Notes: generated by a model from the sequence alone, not told the origin. Positions 1 through 9,921 are shown, numbered from the stretch's first letter. The stretch: 44,727 nt of DNA from Planobispora longispora (GCF_016863135.1 NZ_BOOH01000074.1:1-44727); one strand, 5' to 3'. Program-made: numbers and translations.

Positions 1-50
1 AGCAGATCGACAACCTTCTGCACACCCGGCTGACCACCGAGGCCGCCTGA
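1..50 (+). CDS. 3' end of an upstream gene (partial)
   Basis: Only the last 15 codons are inside the window. They read QIDNLLHTRLTTEAA and end at a TGA at 48-50. This is the only frame that stays open from the window edge and ends exactly in the stem of a strong terminator-like hairpin, which is why I accept it. Nothing can be said about function from so little sequence. Confidence 0.45.
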   Translation, partial: QIDNLLHTRLTTEAA

Positions 51-75
51 GCCCCGCTCCCGGATCGCGGGGCTC
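49..75. terminator. Bidirectional terminator-like hairpin
   Basis: GAGCCCCGC at 49-57 and GCGGGGCTC at 67-75 form a perfect 9-bp stem with a 9-nt loop. It overlaps the stop codon of the upstream plus-strand gene and the stop codon of the convergent minus-strand gene that ends at 74, so it can serve both. There is no U tract, as is common in high-GC actinomycetes. Confidence 0.7.
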
Positions 76-286
76 AACCGTCGTCGGGGGATCTCAGCAG
101 GGCGTCGCGCCGCGCCTCCAGCTCGATGATCAGAGTCTGCTGCTCGTCGGCCATATTGATCATCTGTGCCCGCTCGACGGCGTCGGTGGCTCCCAGGTCT
201 CCGACCTGGTCACGCATGACGGCGACCTCGGAGCGCAACCGCTCCAGGTCCGCCTCCACCTGACGGAGTTCCTCTTGCTTGTCCAT
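74..286 (-). CDS. Small coiled-coil protein, function unknown
   Basis: A 70-residue protein starting MDKQEELRQVEADLERLR. Almost the whole chain is heptad-like, charged and Leu/Val rich, so it should form a coiled coil; there is no signal peptide, membrane helix or Cys. A longer reading frame starts 19 codons upstream, but those residues are Arg/Gly rich and look like untranslated leader, so I take the internal ATG. It converges on the upstream gene and is followed upstream by a separate minus-strand protease gene. I do not recognise the family; a role as a small structural or regulatory partner is only a guess. Confidence 0.6.
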   Translation of the reverse strand: MDKQEELRQVEADLERLRSEVAVMRDQVGDLGATDAVERAQMINMADEQQTLIIELEARRDALLRSPDDG

Positions 287-397
287 CTGCTGTCCATACC
301 CTGAGATCGCGCCTCGACGCGGATCACCGCGCCCGGAGATCACCCCGCTCGGAGATCGCCGCGGGCCGGCCCACAGCGCCGGGGACGGCCCGCGGCG

Positions 398-1282
398 TCA
401 CGCCGCCGGGGCGCTCACCCCCGCGCTGCGCAGGATCTCCGCGCCGGACAGCACGGTGCTCTCCGCCACGGTCAGGCCGGAGGCGGCCAGGTGCGCGTCC
501 ACGATGCGCAGGCCCACGCCGTACCCCGCCATGTCCGGGACGCCGACGGGCTCCTGGCCGAACCTGCGCGCGGCCGAGTCGCCCAGCACGTAGGCCGGGG
601 TGCGGGCCATCCCGGCCAGGCCCGCGTCCGCGGTGATCTTCTCGTAGGCGCGGTCGAACTCGGATCCGGTCACCATCGCCGACCACGGCCCCATGGCCTC
701 CGGGCCGGACAGCTCGCGCACGAACGCCTCGGCCAGCCCTTCGGCCACGACGTGCTCGCCCACCGTCACCGTCACCGGGTTCCACTCGACGTTGTGGTAG
801 CGCACCTGGTGGTGGAACTCGTGCACCGCGCAGTGCGCGATCCGGCCGATCACGTCGTCGGAGGGCCAGGCCAGCAGGTAGAGCCAGCCCGGCGAGCCGC
901 CCATTCCGTAGTAGCCCCCGGTGATCTCCGTCAAGTAGCTGTTGTCGGGATCGCCGAGCACGAACATCACCTGCAGGCTGTCCGGTCCCTTGATTCCGGG
1001 GACCGCGCCGGACAGGTGGCTCCACGCGGCGTGGAGGGCGCGCTCGATCTGGCCGCGGACGTCCTCCCCGACCAGGCGGCGCAGGGCGGGCAGGTAGCGG
1101 TCGTCGTCCCGGTCGACCCGGAAGCCGCCGCCCTGGTGGTGGATGTCGACGAGGTCGCCGGGCATGGGGATGGCCTCGCGCATCGGGGCCAGCATGTCGC
1201 GCAGCGCGCCGGCGCGCCGCTCGAGCGGGAGCTCCGCCAGGTCCAGCATGACCCGCGGGGTGTCGTGAACGATGAATTCCAT
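398..1282 (-). CDS. DUF2268-type putative Zn-dependent protease
   Basis: A 294-residue cytoplasmic protein. Residues 154-158 are HEFHH, the HExxH zinc-binding and catalytic motif, and E181 in VAEGLAEAF is placed correctly for the third zinc ligand of a gluzincin. The surrounding sequence (aromatic Gly-rich stretch before the motif, GxA-type segment after it) fits the DUF2268 / YjaZ-like family of putative metalloproteases, seen as stand-alone proteins or fused to regulators. No signal peptide is visible, so the substrate is probably intracellular; it is unknown. The start ATG at 1282 gives the conserved N-terminus MEFIVHDTPRVMLDL. The gene stands alone: its upstream neighbour on the same strand ends at 1388. 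Confidence 0.85.
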   Translation of the reverse strand: MEFIVHDTPRVMLDLAELPLERRAGALRDMLAPMREAIPMPGDLVDIHHQGGGFRVDRDDDRYLPALRRLVGEDVRGQIERALHAAWSHLSGAVPGIKGPDSLQVMFVLGDPDNSYLTEITGGYYGMGGSPGWLYLLAWPSDDVIGRIAHCAVHEFHHQVRYHNVEWNPVTVTVGEHVVAEGLAEAFVRELSGPEAMGPWSAMVTGSEFDRAYEKITADAGLAGMARTPAYVLGDSAARRFGQEPVGVPDMAGYGVGLRIVDAHLAASGLTVAESTVLSGAEILRSAGVSAPAA

Positions 1283-1387
1283 GGGGCCGACGCTAGAGAC
1301 TCACGTCACGTGAGGTTCAAGCCCTTGTCCGCGGGCGTTCCCGGGCGGGAGCGTCCCCGGGGCGCGGGCGCTCCGGCCCGCGGGTGT

Positions 1388-2149
1388 TCAGATCGCGCCG
1401 TTCGCGTCGTCACCGTCCTCCTCCGGGCCGGGCGTCTGCGACCCGCTCTCGGAGGGCGACGGGGAGGGGGTGGGCTGCCGCGGTTCCGGCGTCGCCGGGA
1501 CCGGCGGCGGGGTGGGCACGAACACCGTCGACGGCGGCGGGGGAGGGAACCGGTCGTCCTCCTCCTCGACGCGGAACAGCAGCCAGATCATCGAGGCCAG
1601 CAGCGACAGCAGGACCGCCAGCACCACGGCGGCGATGATCACCGACATGCGGGTCTCGACGGCCGGCGGGGCGACTCTGGGCGCGGGCAGCGCGGGCATG
1701 CGGTCACCCAGCCAGTGCGGCGCGAAGTCCGGGCCGTGCCGCTCGCCGATCAGGGTGCCGCGCACCAGCACCGGCTCCAGGAACCGCTCGGCCCCCACCC
1801 GGTCCGGCTCGTACGGCGTGGCGACCCACGGGGCGGTCCCGCCCCCCATCGCGAGCACCTGCGGGGCCGCGTCGATCACCGCGGTACGGCTGCGCGACGC
1901 CCTGGTCATCCACCCCCGCACCCCGTTCCGGCCCGCGGCGGCCTCCCGGATCGCGGTGACGAAGCGGTCGCGGGCCGCCGGGTCCTGCGCGGCGCCCTTG
2001 GTCAGCACCGCGACCGAGACCGCCCGCCCGTCCGGTCCCTGCCCCAGGTAGACCAGCCCGGCGGGTCCCACCCGCAGGCGCGCCTGCAGGACGAAGGGCC
2101 CGAGCAGGGGCGGGTCACCGTACTGGAGCGGAGTGGCCACGTCTGCCAT
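1388..2149 (-). CDS. Membrane-anchored degenerate kinase N-lobe with Pro-rich tail
   Basis: A 253-residue protein. Residues 10-115 follow the N-lobe of actinomycete Hanks-type Ser/Thr kinases: LGPF at the start of the lobe, RVGPAGLVYLG in place of the usual GAGGMGxVYLG loop, then GRAVSVAV where active kinases have the VAxK lysine, and VATPYEP where the hinge should be. The chain then leaves the kinase pattern: there is no HRD or DFG region. A membrane helix spans about 168-192, followed by an acidic patch and a Pro/Ser/Thr-rich tail that should lie outside. So it should be a catalytically dead, truncated kinase domain tethered to the membrane. It is divergent from the MoxR-DUF58-VWA operon, 128 bp away. 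The kinase relation is by eye and the function unknown. Confidence 0.75.
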   Translation of the reverse strand: MADVATPLQYGDPPLLGPFVLQARLRVGPAGLVYLGQGPDGRAVSVAVLTKGAAQDPAARDRFVTAIREAAAGRNGVRGWMTRASRSRTAVIDAAPQVLAMGGGTAPWVATPYEPDRVGAERFLEPVLVRGTLIGERHGPDFAPHWLGDRMPALPAPRVAPPAVETRMSVIIAAVVLAVLLSLLASMIWLLFRVEEEDDRFPPPPPSTVFVPTPPPVPATPEPRQPTPSPSPSESGSQTPGPEEDGDDANGAI

Positions 2150-2277
2150 GAAAGCACACGGGGGAAAACACAGCGAAAGACCCGAGAGTGATCACACCAC
2201 GCGCCAGTGGGTATTGACAGGAAATCCGGATCCGATCAGCCGTGTCAGGCGGCGTCTCGTTTGGTGGAATATTCAAC

Positions 2278-3282
2278 ATGACCGTCGCCGAAGAACTGCC
2301 GGGCGAGACCGACGCCGGACTGCTGCGCGAGACGCTGACCGAGGTCCGGCGCGTCATCGTGGGCCAGGAGCACATGGTGGAGCGGTTGCTCGTGGCGCTG
2401 CTCGCGCGGGGCCACTGCCTGCTGGAGGGCGTGCCCGGGGTCGCCAAGACCCTGGCCGCCTCCACTTTGGCCACCGTGGTGGGCGGCAGTTTCGCCCGCA
2501 TCCAGTTCACCCCCGACCTGGTGCCCAGCGACATCGTCGGGACCCGGGTCTACCACCCCTCGCGGGAGGAGTTCGACGTCGAGCTGGGGCCGGTGTTCGT
2601 CAACTTCCTGCTCGCCGACGAGATCAACCGGGCCCCGGCCAAGGTGCAGTCGGCGCTGCTGGAGGTCATGGCCGAGCGCCAGGTGTCGCTGGCCGGACGG
2701 ACCCACCCGCTGCCCAAGCCGTTCGTCGTGCTGGCCACCCAGAACCCGATCGAGTCCGAGGGGGTGTACCCGCTCCCGGAGGTCCAGCGCGACCGGTTCC
2801 TGTTCAGGGTCCGCGTCACGCACCCCAGCGCCCATGAGGAGCTGGAGATCCTGCACCGGATGAGCGTCTCCCCGCCGGTGCCCCGGCCCGTCCTCGATCC
2901 CGTACGGCTGGCGGCCCTGCAGGATCTGGCCGACCAGGTCTCGGTGCACCAGCTCGTCGCCGACTACGTCGTCCGCCTGGTGATGGCCACCCGTTCCCCG
3001 GCCGAGTACGGCATGGTCGAGCTGGAGGACAGCATCGAGATCGGCGTCAGCCCCCGCGCCACCCTCGGCCTGGTCGCCGCCGGCCGCGCCCTGGCCCTGA
3101 TCCGGGGCCGCGACTACCTGCTCCCCGACGACGTCCGCGACGTGGCCGTGGACGTGATGTCCCACCGGCTGATGCTGACCTTCGACGCCGTCGCCGACGG
3201 GCTCGACCCCGACGAGGTGGTCCGGCGGGTCCTCGCCGCCGTGCCGCCGCCCGTGGTCGTGTGGAACCAGGGCCCGCGGTGA
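2278..3282 (+). CDS. moxR: MoxR-family AAA+ ATPase (module 1)
   Basis: A 334-residue AAA+ ATPase of the MoxR class, thought to act as a chaperone that activates or assembles partner VWA proteins. The Walker A motif is GVPGVAKT and Walker B is LLADEIN; sensor 1 is ATQNPIE and the arginine-finger region LPEVQRDRF is present. A C-terminal lid follows. I prefer the ATG at 2278 (MTVAEELPG); a GTG 12 codons upstream would add a low-complexity extension. The next two genes encode DUF58 and VWA proteins, the standard MoxR partners. A second MoxR copy lies at 12676-13662. Confidence 0.93.
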   Translation: MTVAEELPGETDAGLLRETLTEVRRVIVGQEHMVERLLVALLARGHCLLEGVPGVAKTLAASTLATVVGGSFARIQFTPDLVPSDIVGTRVYHPSREEFDVELGPVFVNFLLADEINRAPAKVQSALLEVMAERQVSLAGRTHPLPKPFVVLATQNPIESEGVYPLPEVQRDRFLFRVRVTHPSAHEELEILHRMSVSPPVPRPVLDPVRLAALQDLADQVSVHQLVADYVVRLVMATRSPAEYGMVELEDSIEIGVSPRATLGLVAAGRALALIRGRDYLLPDDVRDVAVDVMSHRLMLTFDAVADGLDPDEVVRRVLAAVPPPVVVWNQGPR

Positions 3283-3302
3283 GCCCGCGCCGCCGGGAGA
3301 CG

Positions 3303-3449
3303 CCCCGAGCCGCGACGCGCAGCGGCGCCATGAGCCCGCGAGGGGGCGCCGGTGCGCTGGACTGAGGAGCGAAGGAGCGCAGCGGATGAGCGACGAGGGA
3401 AGGCACCGGTCACCAGCCCCCGAGCCGCGACGCGCAGCGGTGCCATGAG
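3303..3449. repeat. Direct repeat duplicating the DUF58 translation-start region
   Basis: A 32-nt sequence at 3303-3334 is repeated at 3418-3449 with a single C/T difference. Each copy ends in an ATGAG. The downstream ATG (3445) starts the DUF58 gene; the upstream ATG (3330) opens an 11-codon reading frame that stops at 3363-3365. Between the copies lies further repetitive sequence with AGGAGCG and GGATGAGCGACGAGG words. The 162-nt space between the MoxR stop and the DUF58 start is otherwise empty. Confidence 0.75.
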
Positions 3450-4398
3450 TACGGCGGAGCAGGCGCTCCGGCGGCTGGAGCTGACCGTCGTGCGGCGGCT
3501 CGACGGGCTGCTGCAGGGCTCGTACCAGGGCCTGATGCCGGGGCCGGGCAGCGAGGCCGGCGACAGCCGGATCTACGTCCCCGGTGAGGACGACGTCCGG
3601 CGGATGGACTGGGCGGTGACCGCCCGCACGTCCGTCCCCCACGTCAAGGACCTGATCGCCGACCGGGAGCTGGAGACCTGGGTGCTGGCCGACCTGTCCC
3701 CCAGCATGGACTTCGGCACCGCCGCCGTGGAGAAGCGCGACCTGGTGGTGGCGGCGGTCGGCGCGATCGGTTTCCTGACCGCCCGGGTCGGCAACCGGTT
3801 CGGCGCCTACGTCCTGCACGACGAGTACATCCACCGGATGCCCGCCCGGGGAGGCCGCGCGGCCCTGTACGGCCTGCTCAACTCGCTGGCGCAGGCCCCC
3901 CGCGGCCGGGCGGTGCCCGACGCCCCCGACCTGGCCGAGGCGGTCGAGGCGCTGGCCTCGGCCCGGCGGCGGCGCGGCCTGAGGGTGATCGTCTCGGACT
4001 TCCTGGACGCCCGGCCCAGCCTGGATCCCGGTCTGGAGCCGCCCTGGGAGCGGCCGATCCGCCGCCTGTCCGCCCGCCACCAGGTGCTGGCCGTCGAGGT
4101 GCTCGACCCGCGCGAGCTGGAGCTGCCGCCGGTGGGGCTGGTCAGCCTGACCGATCCCGAGTCCGGCCGGAGCCGCCAGGTCCGGCTCACCGCGAAGGTC
4201 CGCGCGGCCTACGCGGAGGCGGCGGCTCTCCAGCGGGAGATCACCCGCACGGCGCTGCGCCGCTGCGGCGTCGAGCACCTGGTGTTGCGCACCGACCGCG
4301 ACTGGGTGGCCGACATCGCGCAGTTCGTGCTGAAGCAGCGCCGTACGGCGCACATCGCGCACCGGCACCCGGCCGCGGGGGCGGGGGCGATCCGATGA
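3445..4398 (+). CDS. DUF58 protein (module 1)
   Basis: A 317-residue soluble DUF58 protein. The conserved core YVPGEDDVRRMDWAVTAR (about 42-59) is the DUF58 signature, and a VWA-like fold follows with LADLSPSMDF, a MIDAS-like DxSxS. Proteins of this family are found with MoxR ATPases and are presumed partners in assembling or maturing envelope or redox complexes. I chose ATG 3445 because residues upstream are low-complexity and the ATG lies in a duplicated start region. The stop overlaps the next start as ATGA, so translation is probably coupled to the VWA gene. No signal peptide or membrane helix is seen. Confidence 0.92.
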   Translation: MSTAEQALRRLELTVVRRLDGLLQGSYQGLMPGPGSEAGDSRIYVPGEDDVRRMDWAVTARTSVPHVKDLIADRELETWVLADLSPSMDFGTAAVEKRDLVVAAVGAIGFLTARVGNRFGAYVLHDEYIHRMPARGGRAALYGLLNSLAQAPRGRAVPDAPDLAEAVEALASARRRRGLRVIVSDFLDARPSLDPGLEPPWERPIRRLSARHQVLAVEVLDPRELELPPVGLVSLTDPESGRSRQVRLTAKVRAAYAEAAALQREITRTALRRCGVEHLVLRTDRDWVADIAQFVLKQRRTAHIAHRHPAAGAGAIR

Positions 4399-5342
4399 CC
4401 TTCCTCTCCCCCGCCTGGTTGTGGTTGTTCGCCGCGCTCGCGGCCGTGGTGGCCGGTTACGTGGCCGCCCAGTTCGCGCGGCGCCGCCACGCGGTGCGCT
4501 TCACGAACCTGCCCCTGCTCGACCTGGTGGCCCCGGCGGGGCCGGGCTGGCGCCGTCACATCGCCCCGGTGCTGTTCTTCCTGATGATGAGCCTGCTGAT
4601 CGTCGGGGCCGCCCGCCCGGCCGACTCGGTGCGGGTCCCCAGGGACCGGGCGACCATCATCATCGCGCTGGACGTCTCGCTGTCGATGGAGGCCGCCGAC
4701 GTCCCGCCGAACCGGCTCGCCGCGGCCAAGGACGCCGCCCAGAAGTTCGTCGCCGACCTGCCGGAACGGTTCAACGTCGGCCTGGTGGCCTTCGCGCGCT
4801 CCGCGGGGGTCGTCGTCTCCCCCACCACGGATCACCAGGCCGTCGTCACCTCGCTCAGCAACCTGAACACCCGGGCGGGCACCGCCATCGGCGAGGCGGT
4901 CTTCAGCTCCCTCGACTCCGTCCGCTCCTTCGACCAGCAGGCCGTGACCAACCCGCCGCCCGCCGCGATCATCCTGCTGTCCGACGGCGACAACACCTCG
5001 GGCCGCTCGGTGGCCGAGGCGATCGAGTCGGCGGTCAGCGCCCGCGTGCCGGTCTCCACGATCGCCTACGGCACCCAGGAGGGCACCGTCTCCATCGACG
5101 GCCGCGACGTGAACGTCCCGGTGAACAAGGCCACGCTGCAGGCCCTGTCGGAGGGCACCGGGGGCCGCGCCTACGAGGCGGAGTCGGGCAGCGAGCTGCG
5201 GTCGGTCTACGAGCAGATCGGCACGTCCCTCGGTTACCGGACGGTCAACCAGGAGATCAGCCAGCGGTTCATCGTGGCGGCGGTCGTGGCGGGGCTGCTG
5301 TTCGCCGTCTTCGCCATGGTGCTGGGAACCCGCCTGCCCTGA
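4395..5342 (+). CDS. VWA-domain membrane protein, BatA-like (module 1)
   Basis: A 315-residue protein with two N-terminal membrane helices (about 5-25 and 55-73), a von Willebrand A domain and a C-terminal membrane helix (about 291-311). The MIDAS motif is complete: DVSLS at about 93-97, a Thr in the TAIGEA segment, and LLSDGDN. The layout matches aerotolerance proteins of the BatA type: the VWA domain sits between membrane anchors. It overlaps the DUF58 gene by four bases and closes the MoxR-DUF58-VWA operon. The function in actinomycetes is not settled; MoxR-dependent maturation of a membrane or cell-wall complex is the usual proposal. Confidence 0.92.
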   Translation: MTFLSPAWLWLFAALAAVVAGYVAAQFARRRHAVRFTNLPLLDLVAPAGPGWRRHIAPVLFFLMMSLLIVGAARPADSVRVPRDRATIIIALDVSLSMEAADVPPNRLAAAKDAAQKFVADLPERFNVGLVAFARSAGVVVSPTTDHQAVVTSLSNLNTRAGTAIGEAVFSSLDSVRSFDQQAVTNPPPAAIILLSDGDNTSGRSVAEAIESAVSARVPVSTIAYGTQEGTVSIDGRDVNVPVNKATLQALSEGTGGRAYEAESGSELRSVYEQIGTSLGYRTVNQEISQRFIVAAVVAGLLFAVFAMVLGTRLP

Positions 5343-5408
5343 GCCGGGCGCGGAAGCTCTGCTCGCGCTCGCCCGCCTGGCCGTACGGCTGCGCGTCATA
5401 CGGCGGTG

Positions 5409-7004
<1,596 letters not shown>

Positions 7005-7102
7005 TACGGTTACGCTCCGTAGCTGGCTGAAGACACAGGGGTGATGTGAGACCTGGTCTTCCGGCTAGGAAGTGCGGGGCGTAGCCATGACGCCGATGCT
7101 AG
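7005..7102 (-). promoter_or_regulatory. ABC-F leader with short uORF and competing hairpins
   Basis: On the minus strand an ATG at 7088 opens a seven-codon reading frame, MATPRTS, that stops at 7065. Downstream of it two stems compete for the same bases: AGACC/GGTCT (7049-7059) and GAAGAC (7029-7034) with GTCTTC (7056-7061). A third stem, TACGG/CCGTA, lies just before the ABC-F start. Leader peptides with exclusive stems are a known way to control ABC-F resistance genes by ribosome stalling; that this one works so is inference. Confidence 0.35.
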
Positions 7103-8522
7103 TACTCCAGTGACACTTCGCGATCTGCCTGATGCGGGGTCGCATGGAGACGGCCACCACGTGATCATTCGGAGTTTGTGAAGACATCTGAAGATCGCGT
7201 GATGGCCGCAGCCGACAGCGTAGACCCCAACGGCTGGCTGGTCACCTTCAACGACCTGATGGGCCGCATCGCCCACTGCTTCGGCCGCATCGAGCCCCGC
7301 CGTACCGCCACCGCCTACGTGCGCGGCCTGCTGGCCGATCTGGAACGCAAGAACTGCTGGACCCTGGCCGAGCACGCCGCCCTGCCCGGCCCGCAGACCA
7401 TGCAGCGCCTGCTGCGCACCGCACGCTGGGACGCCGAAGCCGTGCGCGATGAGGTACGCGCCTACGCCGTCGACCAGCTCGGCCCGCGCGGCGTGCTGAT
7501 CGTCGATGAGACCGGGTTCATCAAGAAGGGCGCCTGCTCGGCCGGGGTGCAGCGTCAATACACCGGCACCGCAGGAAAGATCGAAAACAGCCAGGTCGGC
7601 GTGTTCTTGGCCTACGCCACCCCCCCACGGGCGCGCGCTCATCGACCGGCGCCTGTATCTGCCCGCCCGCACCTGGCTGGCCGAGGCCGCCCGCTGCCGA
7701 CGCGCCAAGATCCCTGAGCGGGCCGCCTTCGCCACCAAGCCCGTCCTGGCTGCGCAGATGATCGACGCCGCCCTGACCGCCGGGGTCCAGGCCTGCTGGG
7801 TCACCGCCGACGAGGTCTACGGTCAAGCCCCGGACCTGCGCGCCTTCCTGCAAGCCCGCCGCCTGGGCTATGTGCTGGCCATCGCCGCCAACCGGCGCGT
7901 CACTGTCGAGGGCATCGCGCGCACGGCCGCTGAGGCCGCCGCCCTGGCCGCCGATCGGCACTGGCACCGCTACAGCGCCGGCCCCGGGGCCAAGGGTCCG
8001 CGCTTTTACCTGTGGGCCTGGGCCCGCATCGATGCCGAGGAGACCGAGCTCGTCGGCGGGCACCGGTGGCTGCTGATCCGCCGCCACCCGGCCTCCGGTG
8101 AGCTGGCCTTCTACCGCTGCTATGCGCCCGCACCGGTGCCGCTGCTGCGCCTGGTGCGCATCGCGGGCATCCGCTGGGCGGTGGAGGAGTCCTTCCAGGC
8201 GGCCAAGGGCCAGGTCGGGCTGGACCACTACCAGGTGCGCACCTGGAGCGGTTGGTATCGGCACATCACCTTGGCCATGCTCGCGCTGGCGTTTTTGGCC
8301 GCCGTGGCCGCCGTGGTCGCCCAGCAGACCAGCAGCGGTGGCGAGCTCATCGCGTTGACACTGCCCGAGATCCGCCGTCTGCTGGCCGTCCTTTGGGCCC
8401 GGCCCCGCGAACTCGACGAGGTCCTGCGCTGGTCGCGGTGGCGTCGCCGTCATCAGGCCATCGCCCGGCAGTGCCACTACCAGCGCAGATCCCAGCCATG
8501 ATCTCGAAATGTCACTGGAGTA
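7103..8522 (+). mobile_element. IS701-family insertion sequence, 1420 bp
   Basis: Inverted ends of 23 bp begin TACTCCAGTGACA on both sides (7103-7125 and the complement of 8500-8522) with two mismatches. The element is flanked by CTAG at 7099-7102 and 8523-8526, a 4-bp target duplication that fits the YTAR target preference I recall for the IS701 family. One transposase gene fills the element, but it is frameshifted. The element separates the ABC-F gene and its leader from whatever lay upstream; the next gene on the far side is an unrelated methyltransferase. Confidence 0.9.
7178..8501 (+). pseudogene. IS701-family DDE transposase, frameshifted
   Basis: Two overlapping frames together give a full IS701-type transposase of about 430-440 residues. 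The N-terminal part (from GTG 7178 or ATG 7202) carries the first catalytic Asp in VLIVDETGF and the conserved GVQRQYTGTAG; the C-terminal part (to 8501) carries the second Asp in WVTADEVYG and the Glu in WAVEESFQ. The frames join at a run of seven C at 7620-7626: removing one C gives the continuous reading ATPHGRALIDRRLYLP. So there is one extra base, from mutation, from a sequencing error or, less likely, for slippage. The stop codon lies in the right inverted repeat. Confidence 0.88.
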
Positions 8523-8636
8523 CTAGGCGCCTTCGCGGGGCGCGCGCATCCGGTTTTCCCGCGGCCGGGCGTCCCCGGAGGCGGCACGGGGGCCGTGGCG
8601 TGCGGAGCGGCGCACCGGAGACGCGACAATAGGCGG

Positions 8637-9251
8637 GTGGCACATTACTTCGAGGAGCACCCCGCGACCGCCGGCCGTCCCGGCTCGGTCACGCTCGTGC
8701 TCCCCGACCTGCACCTGAAACTCGAGACCGACAGCGGGGTGTTCTCCCCCGAGCGGGTCGACCAGGGCACGCGGATCCTGCTGGAGAGCGTGCCCCCTCC
8801 CCCGCCGGAGGGCGACCTGCTGGATCTGGGGTGCGGTTACGGCCCGATCGCGCTGACCATGGCCTCGCGGGCTCCCCGGGCGACCGTCTGGGCGGTGGAC
8901 GTCAACCGCCGGTCCGTGGATCTGTGCGCGAGGAATGCCCGGAGCGCCGGCCTTGACAAAGTAAGGTCACTGCACGTCGACGAGGTCCCGCCGGACGTCA
9001 GGTTCCGCGCCATCTGGTCCAATCCCGCCATCCGCATCGGCAAGGCCGCCCTGCACGAGATGCTCACCCGGTGGCTGTCGCGCCTCACCCCGGACGGCGT
9101 CGCCTATCTGGTGGTGCAGAAGCACCTGGGTTCCGACTCCCTGCAGCGCTGGCTGAACGAGCGGGGATGGCCCGCCGACCGCACGGCCTCCCGGTCCTCC
9201 TACCGGATCCTCGAGGTCAGGTCGCGCGAGGCGGCGGAAGCGGCCCCGTGA
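8637..9251 (+). CDS. Class I SAM-dependent methyltransferase, RsmC-like
   Basis: A 204-residue protein. LLDLGCGYGPIAL (about 60-72) is motif I, the SAM-binding loop, and VDVNRRSVDLC is motif II. The catalytic motif of N-methyltransferases of this type (16S rRNA G1207 methyltransferase RsmC and relatives) is usually NPPIRxGK; here it reads SNPAIRIGK, so the second Pro is Ala. The GTG at 8637 gives the N-terminus VAHYFEEHP, which fits the family; longer frames upstream are Arg-rich. It lies just upstream of a TrmH-type RNA methyltransferase on the same strand, which suits an rRNA or tRNA modification role. The substrate cannot be told from sequence. Confidence 0.85.
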   Translation: MAHYFEEHPATAGRPGSVTLVLPDLHLKLETDSGVFSPERVDQGTRILLESVPPPPPEGDLLDLGCGYGPIALTMASRAPRATVWAVDVNRRSVDLCARNARSAGLDKVRSLHVDEVPPDVRFRAIWSNPAIRIGKAALHEMLTRWLSRLTPDGVAYLVVQKHLGSDSLQRWLNERGWPADRTASRSSYRILEVRSREAAEAAP

Positions 9252-9351
9252 TCCGGGCGGATCGGTCGCCGCCGCCGCGGCGGCCGGCCGGTCCCCGGCG
9301 GGGAGCCGTGCACAGATCCAGGAAGAACGAACGAGGAGCGCTGAGGCACCG

Positions 9352-9921
9352 ATGACCACCAACCCGCGCAGGCAGCTGCGGCCGACCGACGTCAAGCGGC
9401 TCAACCGCACCTGGCGCCGGAACACCGAGGGCCGGCTGGCTCTGATCGTGGAGTCGGTGACCGGGCCGTTCAACATCGGCTCCGTCTTCCGTACGGCCGC
9501 CGCCTTCGGCGTGGAGCACATCTGGCTGGCCGGCAACGCCACTCCCCCGACCAATCCCAAGGCGCAGAAGACCGCCCTGGGCACCGACCGGCTGGTCACC
9601 TGGGACGAGCCGGTCCCGGTGGTGGAGGCCGTCCGGGCCGCCAAGGCGGCCGGCTTCCGCGTGGTCGCGGTGGAGCTGACCGGCGACGCCGTGCCGCTGC
9701 ACGAGGCGGACCTCTCCGGCGACGTGTGCCTGGTGGTCGGCGGCGAGGACCACGGCTGCTCGCCCGCCCTGCTGGAGGCCGCCGACGCCGTCTGCTACAT
9801 CCCGCAGGTCGGTCGGGTCGGGTCCTTCAACGTCTCGGTGGCGGCCGCCATCGTCGTGGCCGAGGCGCGCCGTCAGGAGTGGGCGGCGCTGGAGCCGGTC
9901 CACGCCCTGCACGGAGAGTGA
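9352..9921 (+). CDS. TrmH/SpoU-family RNA 2'-O-methyltransferase
   Basis: A 189-residue SPOUT enzyme. All three SpoU motifs are visible: NIGSVFRTAAAFG (motif 1), VVGGEDHGCSP (motif 2) and IPQVGRVGSFNVSVAAAIV (motif 3), the last two forming the knotted SAM site. The protein is only the catalytic domain, the length of TrmL/TrmH-type tRNA methyltransferases without the substrate-binding extension of RlmB. The likely reaction is 2'-O-methylation of a ribose in tRNA or rRNA. A perfect terminator-like hairpin follows 12 nt after the stop. The upstream methyltransferase gene is 100 bp away and may share transcription. Confidence 0.9.
   Translation: MTTNPRRQLRPTDVKRLNRTWRRNTEGRLALIVESVTGPFNIGSVFRTAAAFGVEHIWLAGNATPPTNPKAQKTALGTDRLVTWDEPVPVVEAVRAAKAAGFRVVAVELTGDAVPLHEADLSGDVCLVVGGEDHGCSPALLEAADAVCYIPQVGRVGSFNVSVAAAIVVAEARRQEWAALEPVHALHGE

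Noticed and set aside
2214-2219. TTGACA as -35 element of the first MoxR operon
   Set aside because: No acceptable -10 hexamer lies 16-18 bases downstream, so I do not call a promoter.
2245-4368. 707-codon minus-strand frame opposite the MoxR and DUF58 genes
   Set aside because: It is an antisense shadow; the plus strand carries recognisable Walker, DUF58 and VWA motifs.
7620-7626. Programmed frameshift site in the transposase
   Set aside because: IS701-family transposases are normally one frame and I see no conserved stimulatory structure; a single-base insertion is the simpler reading.
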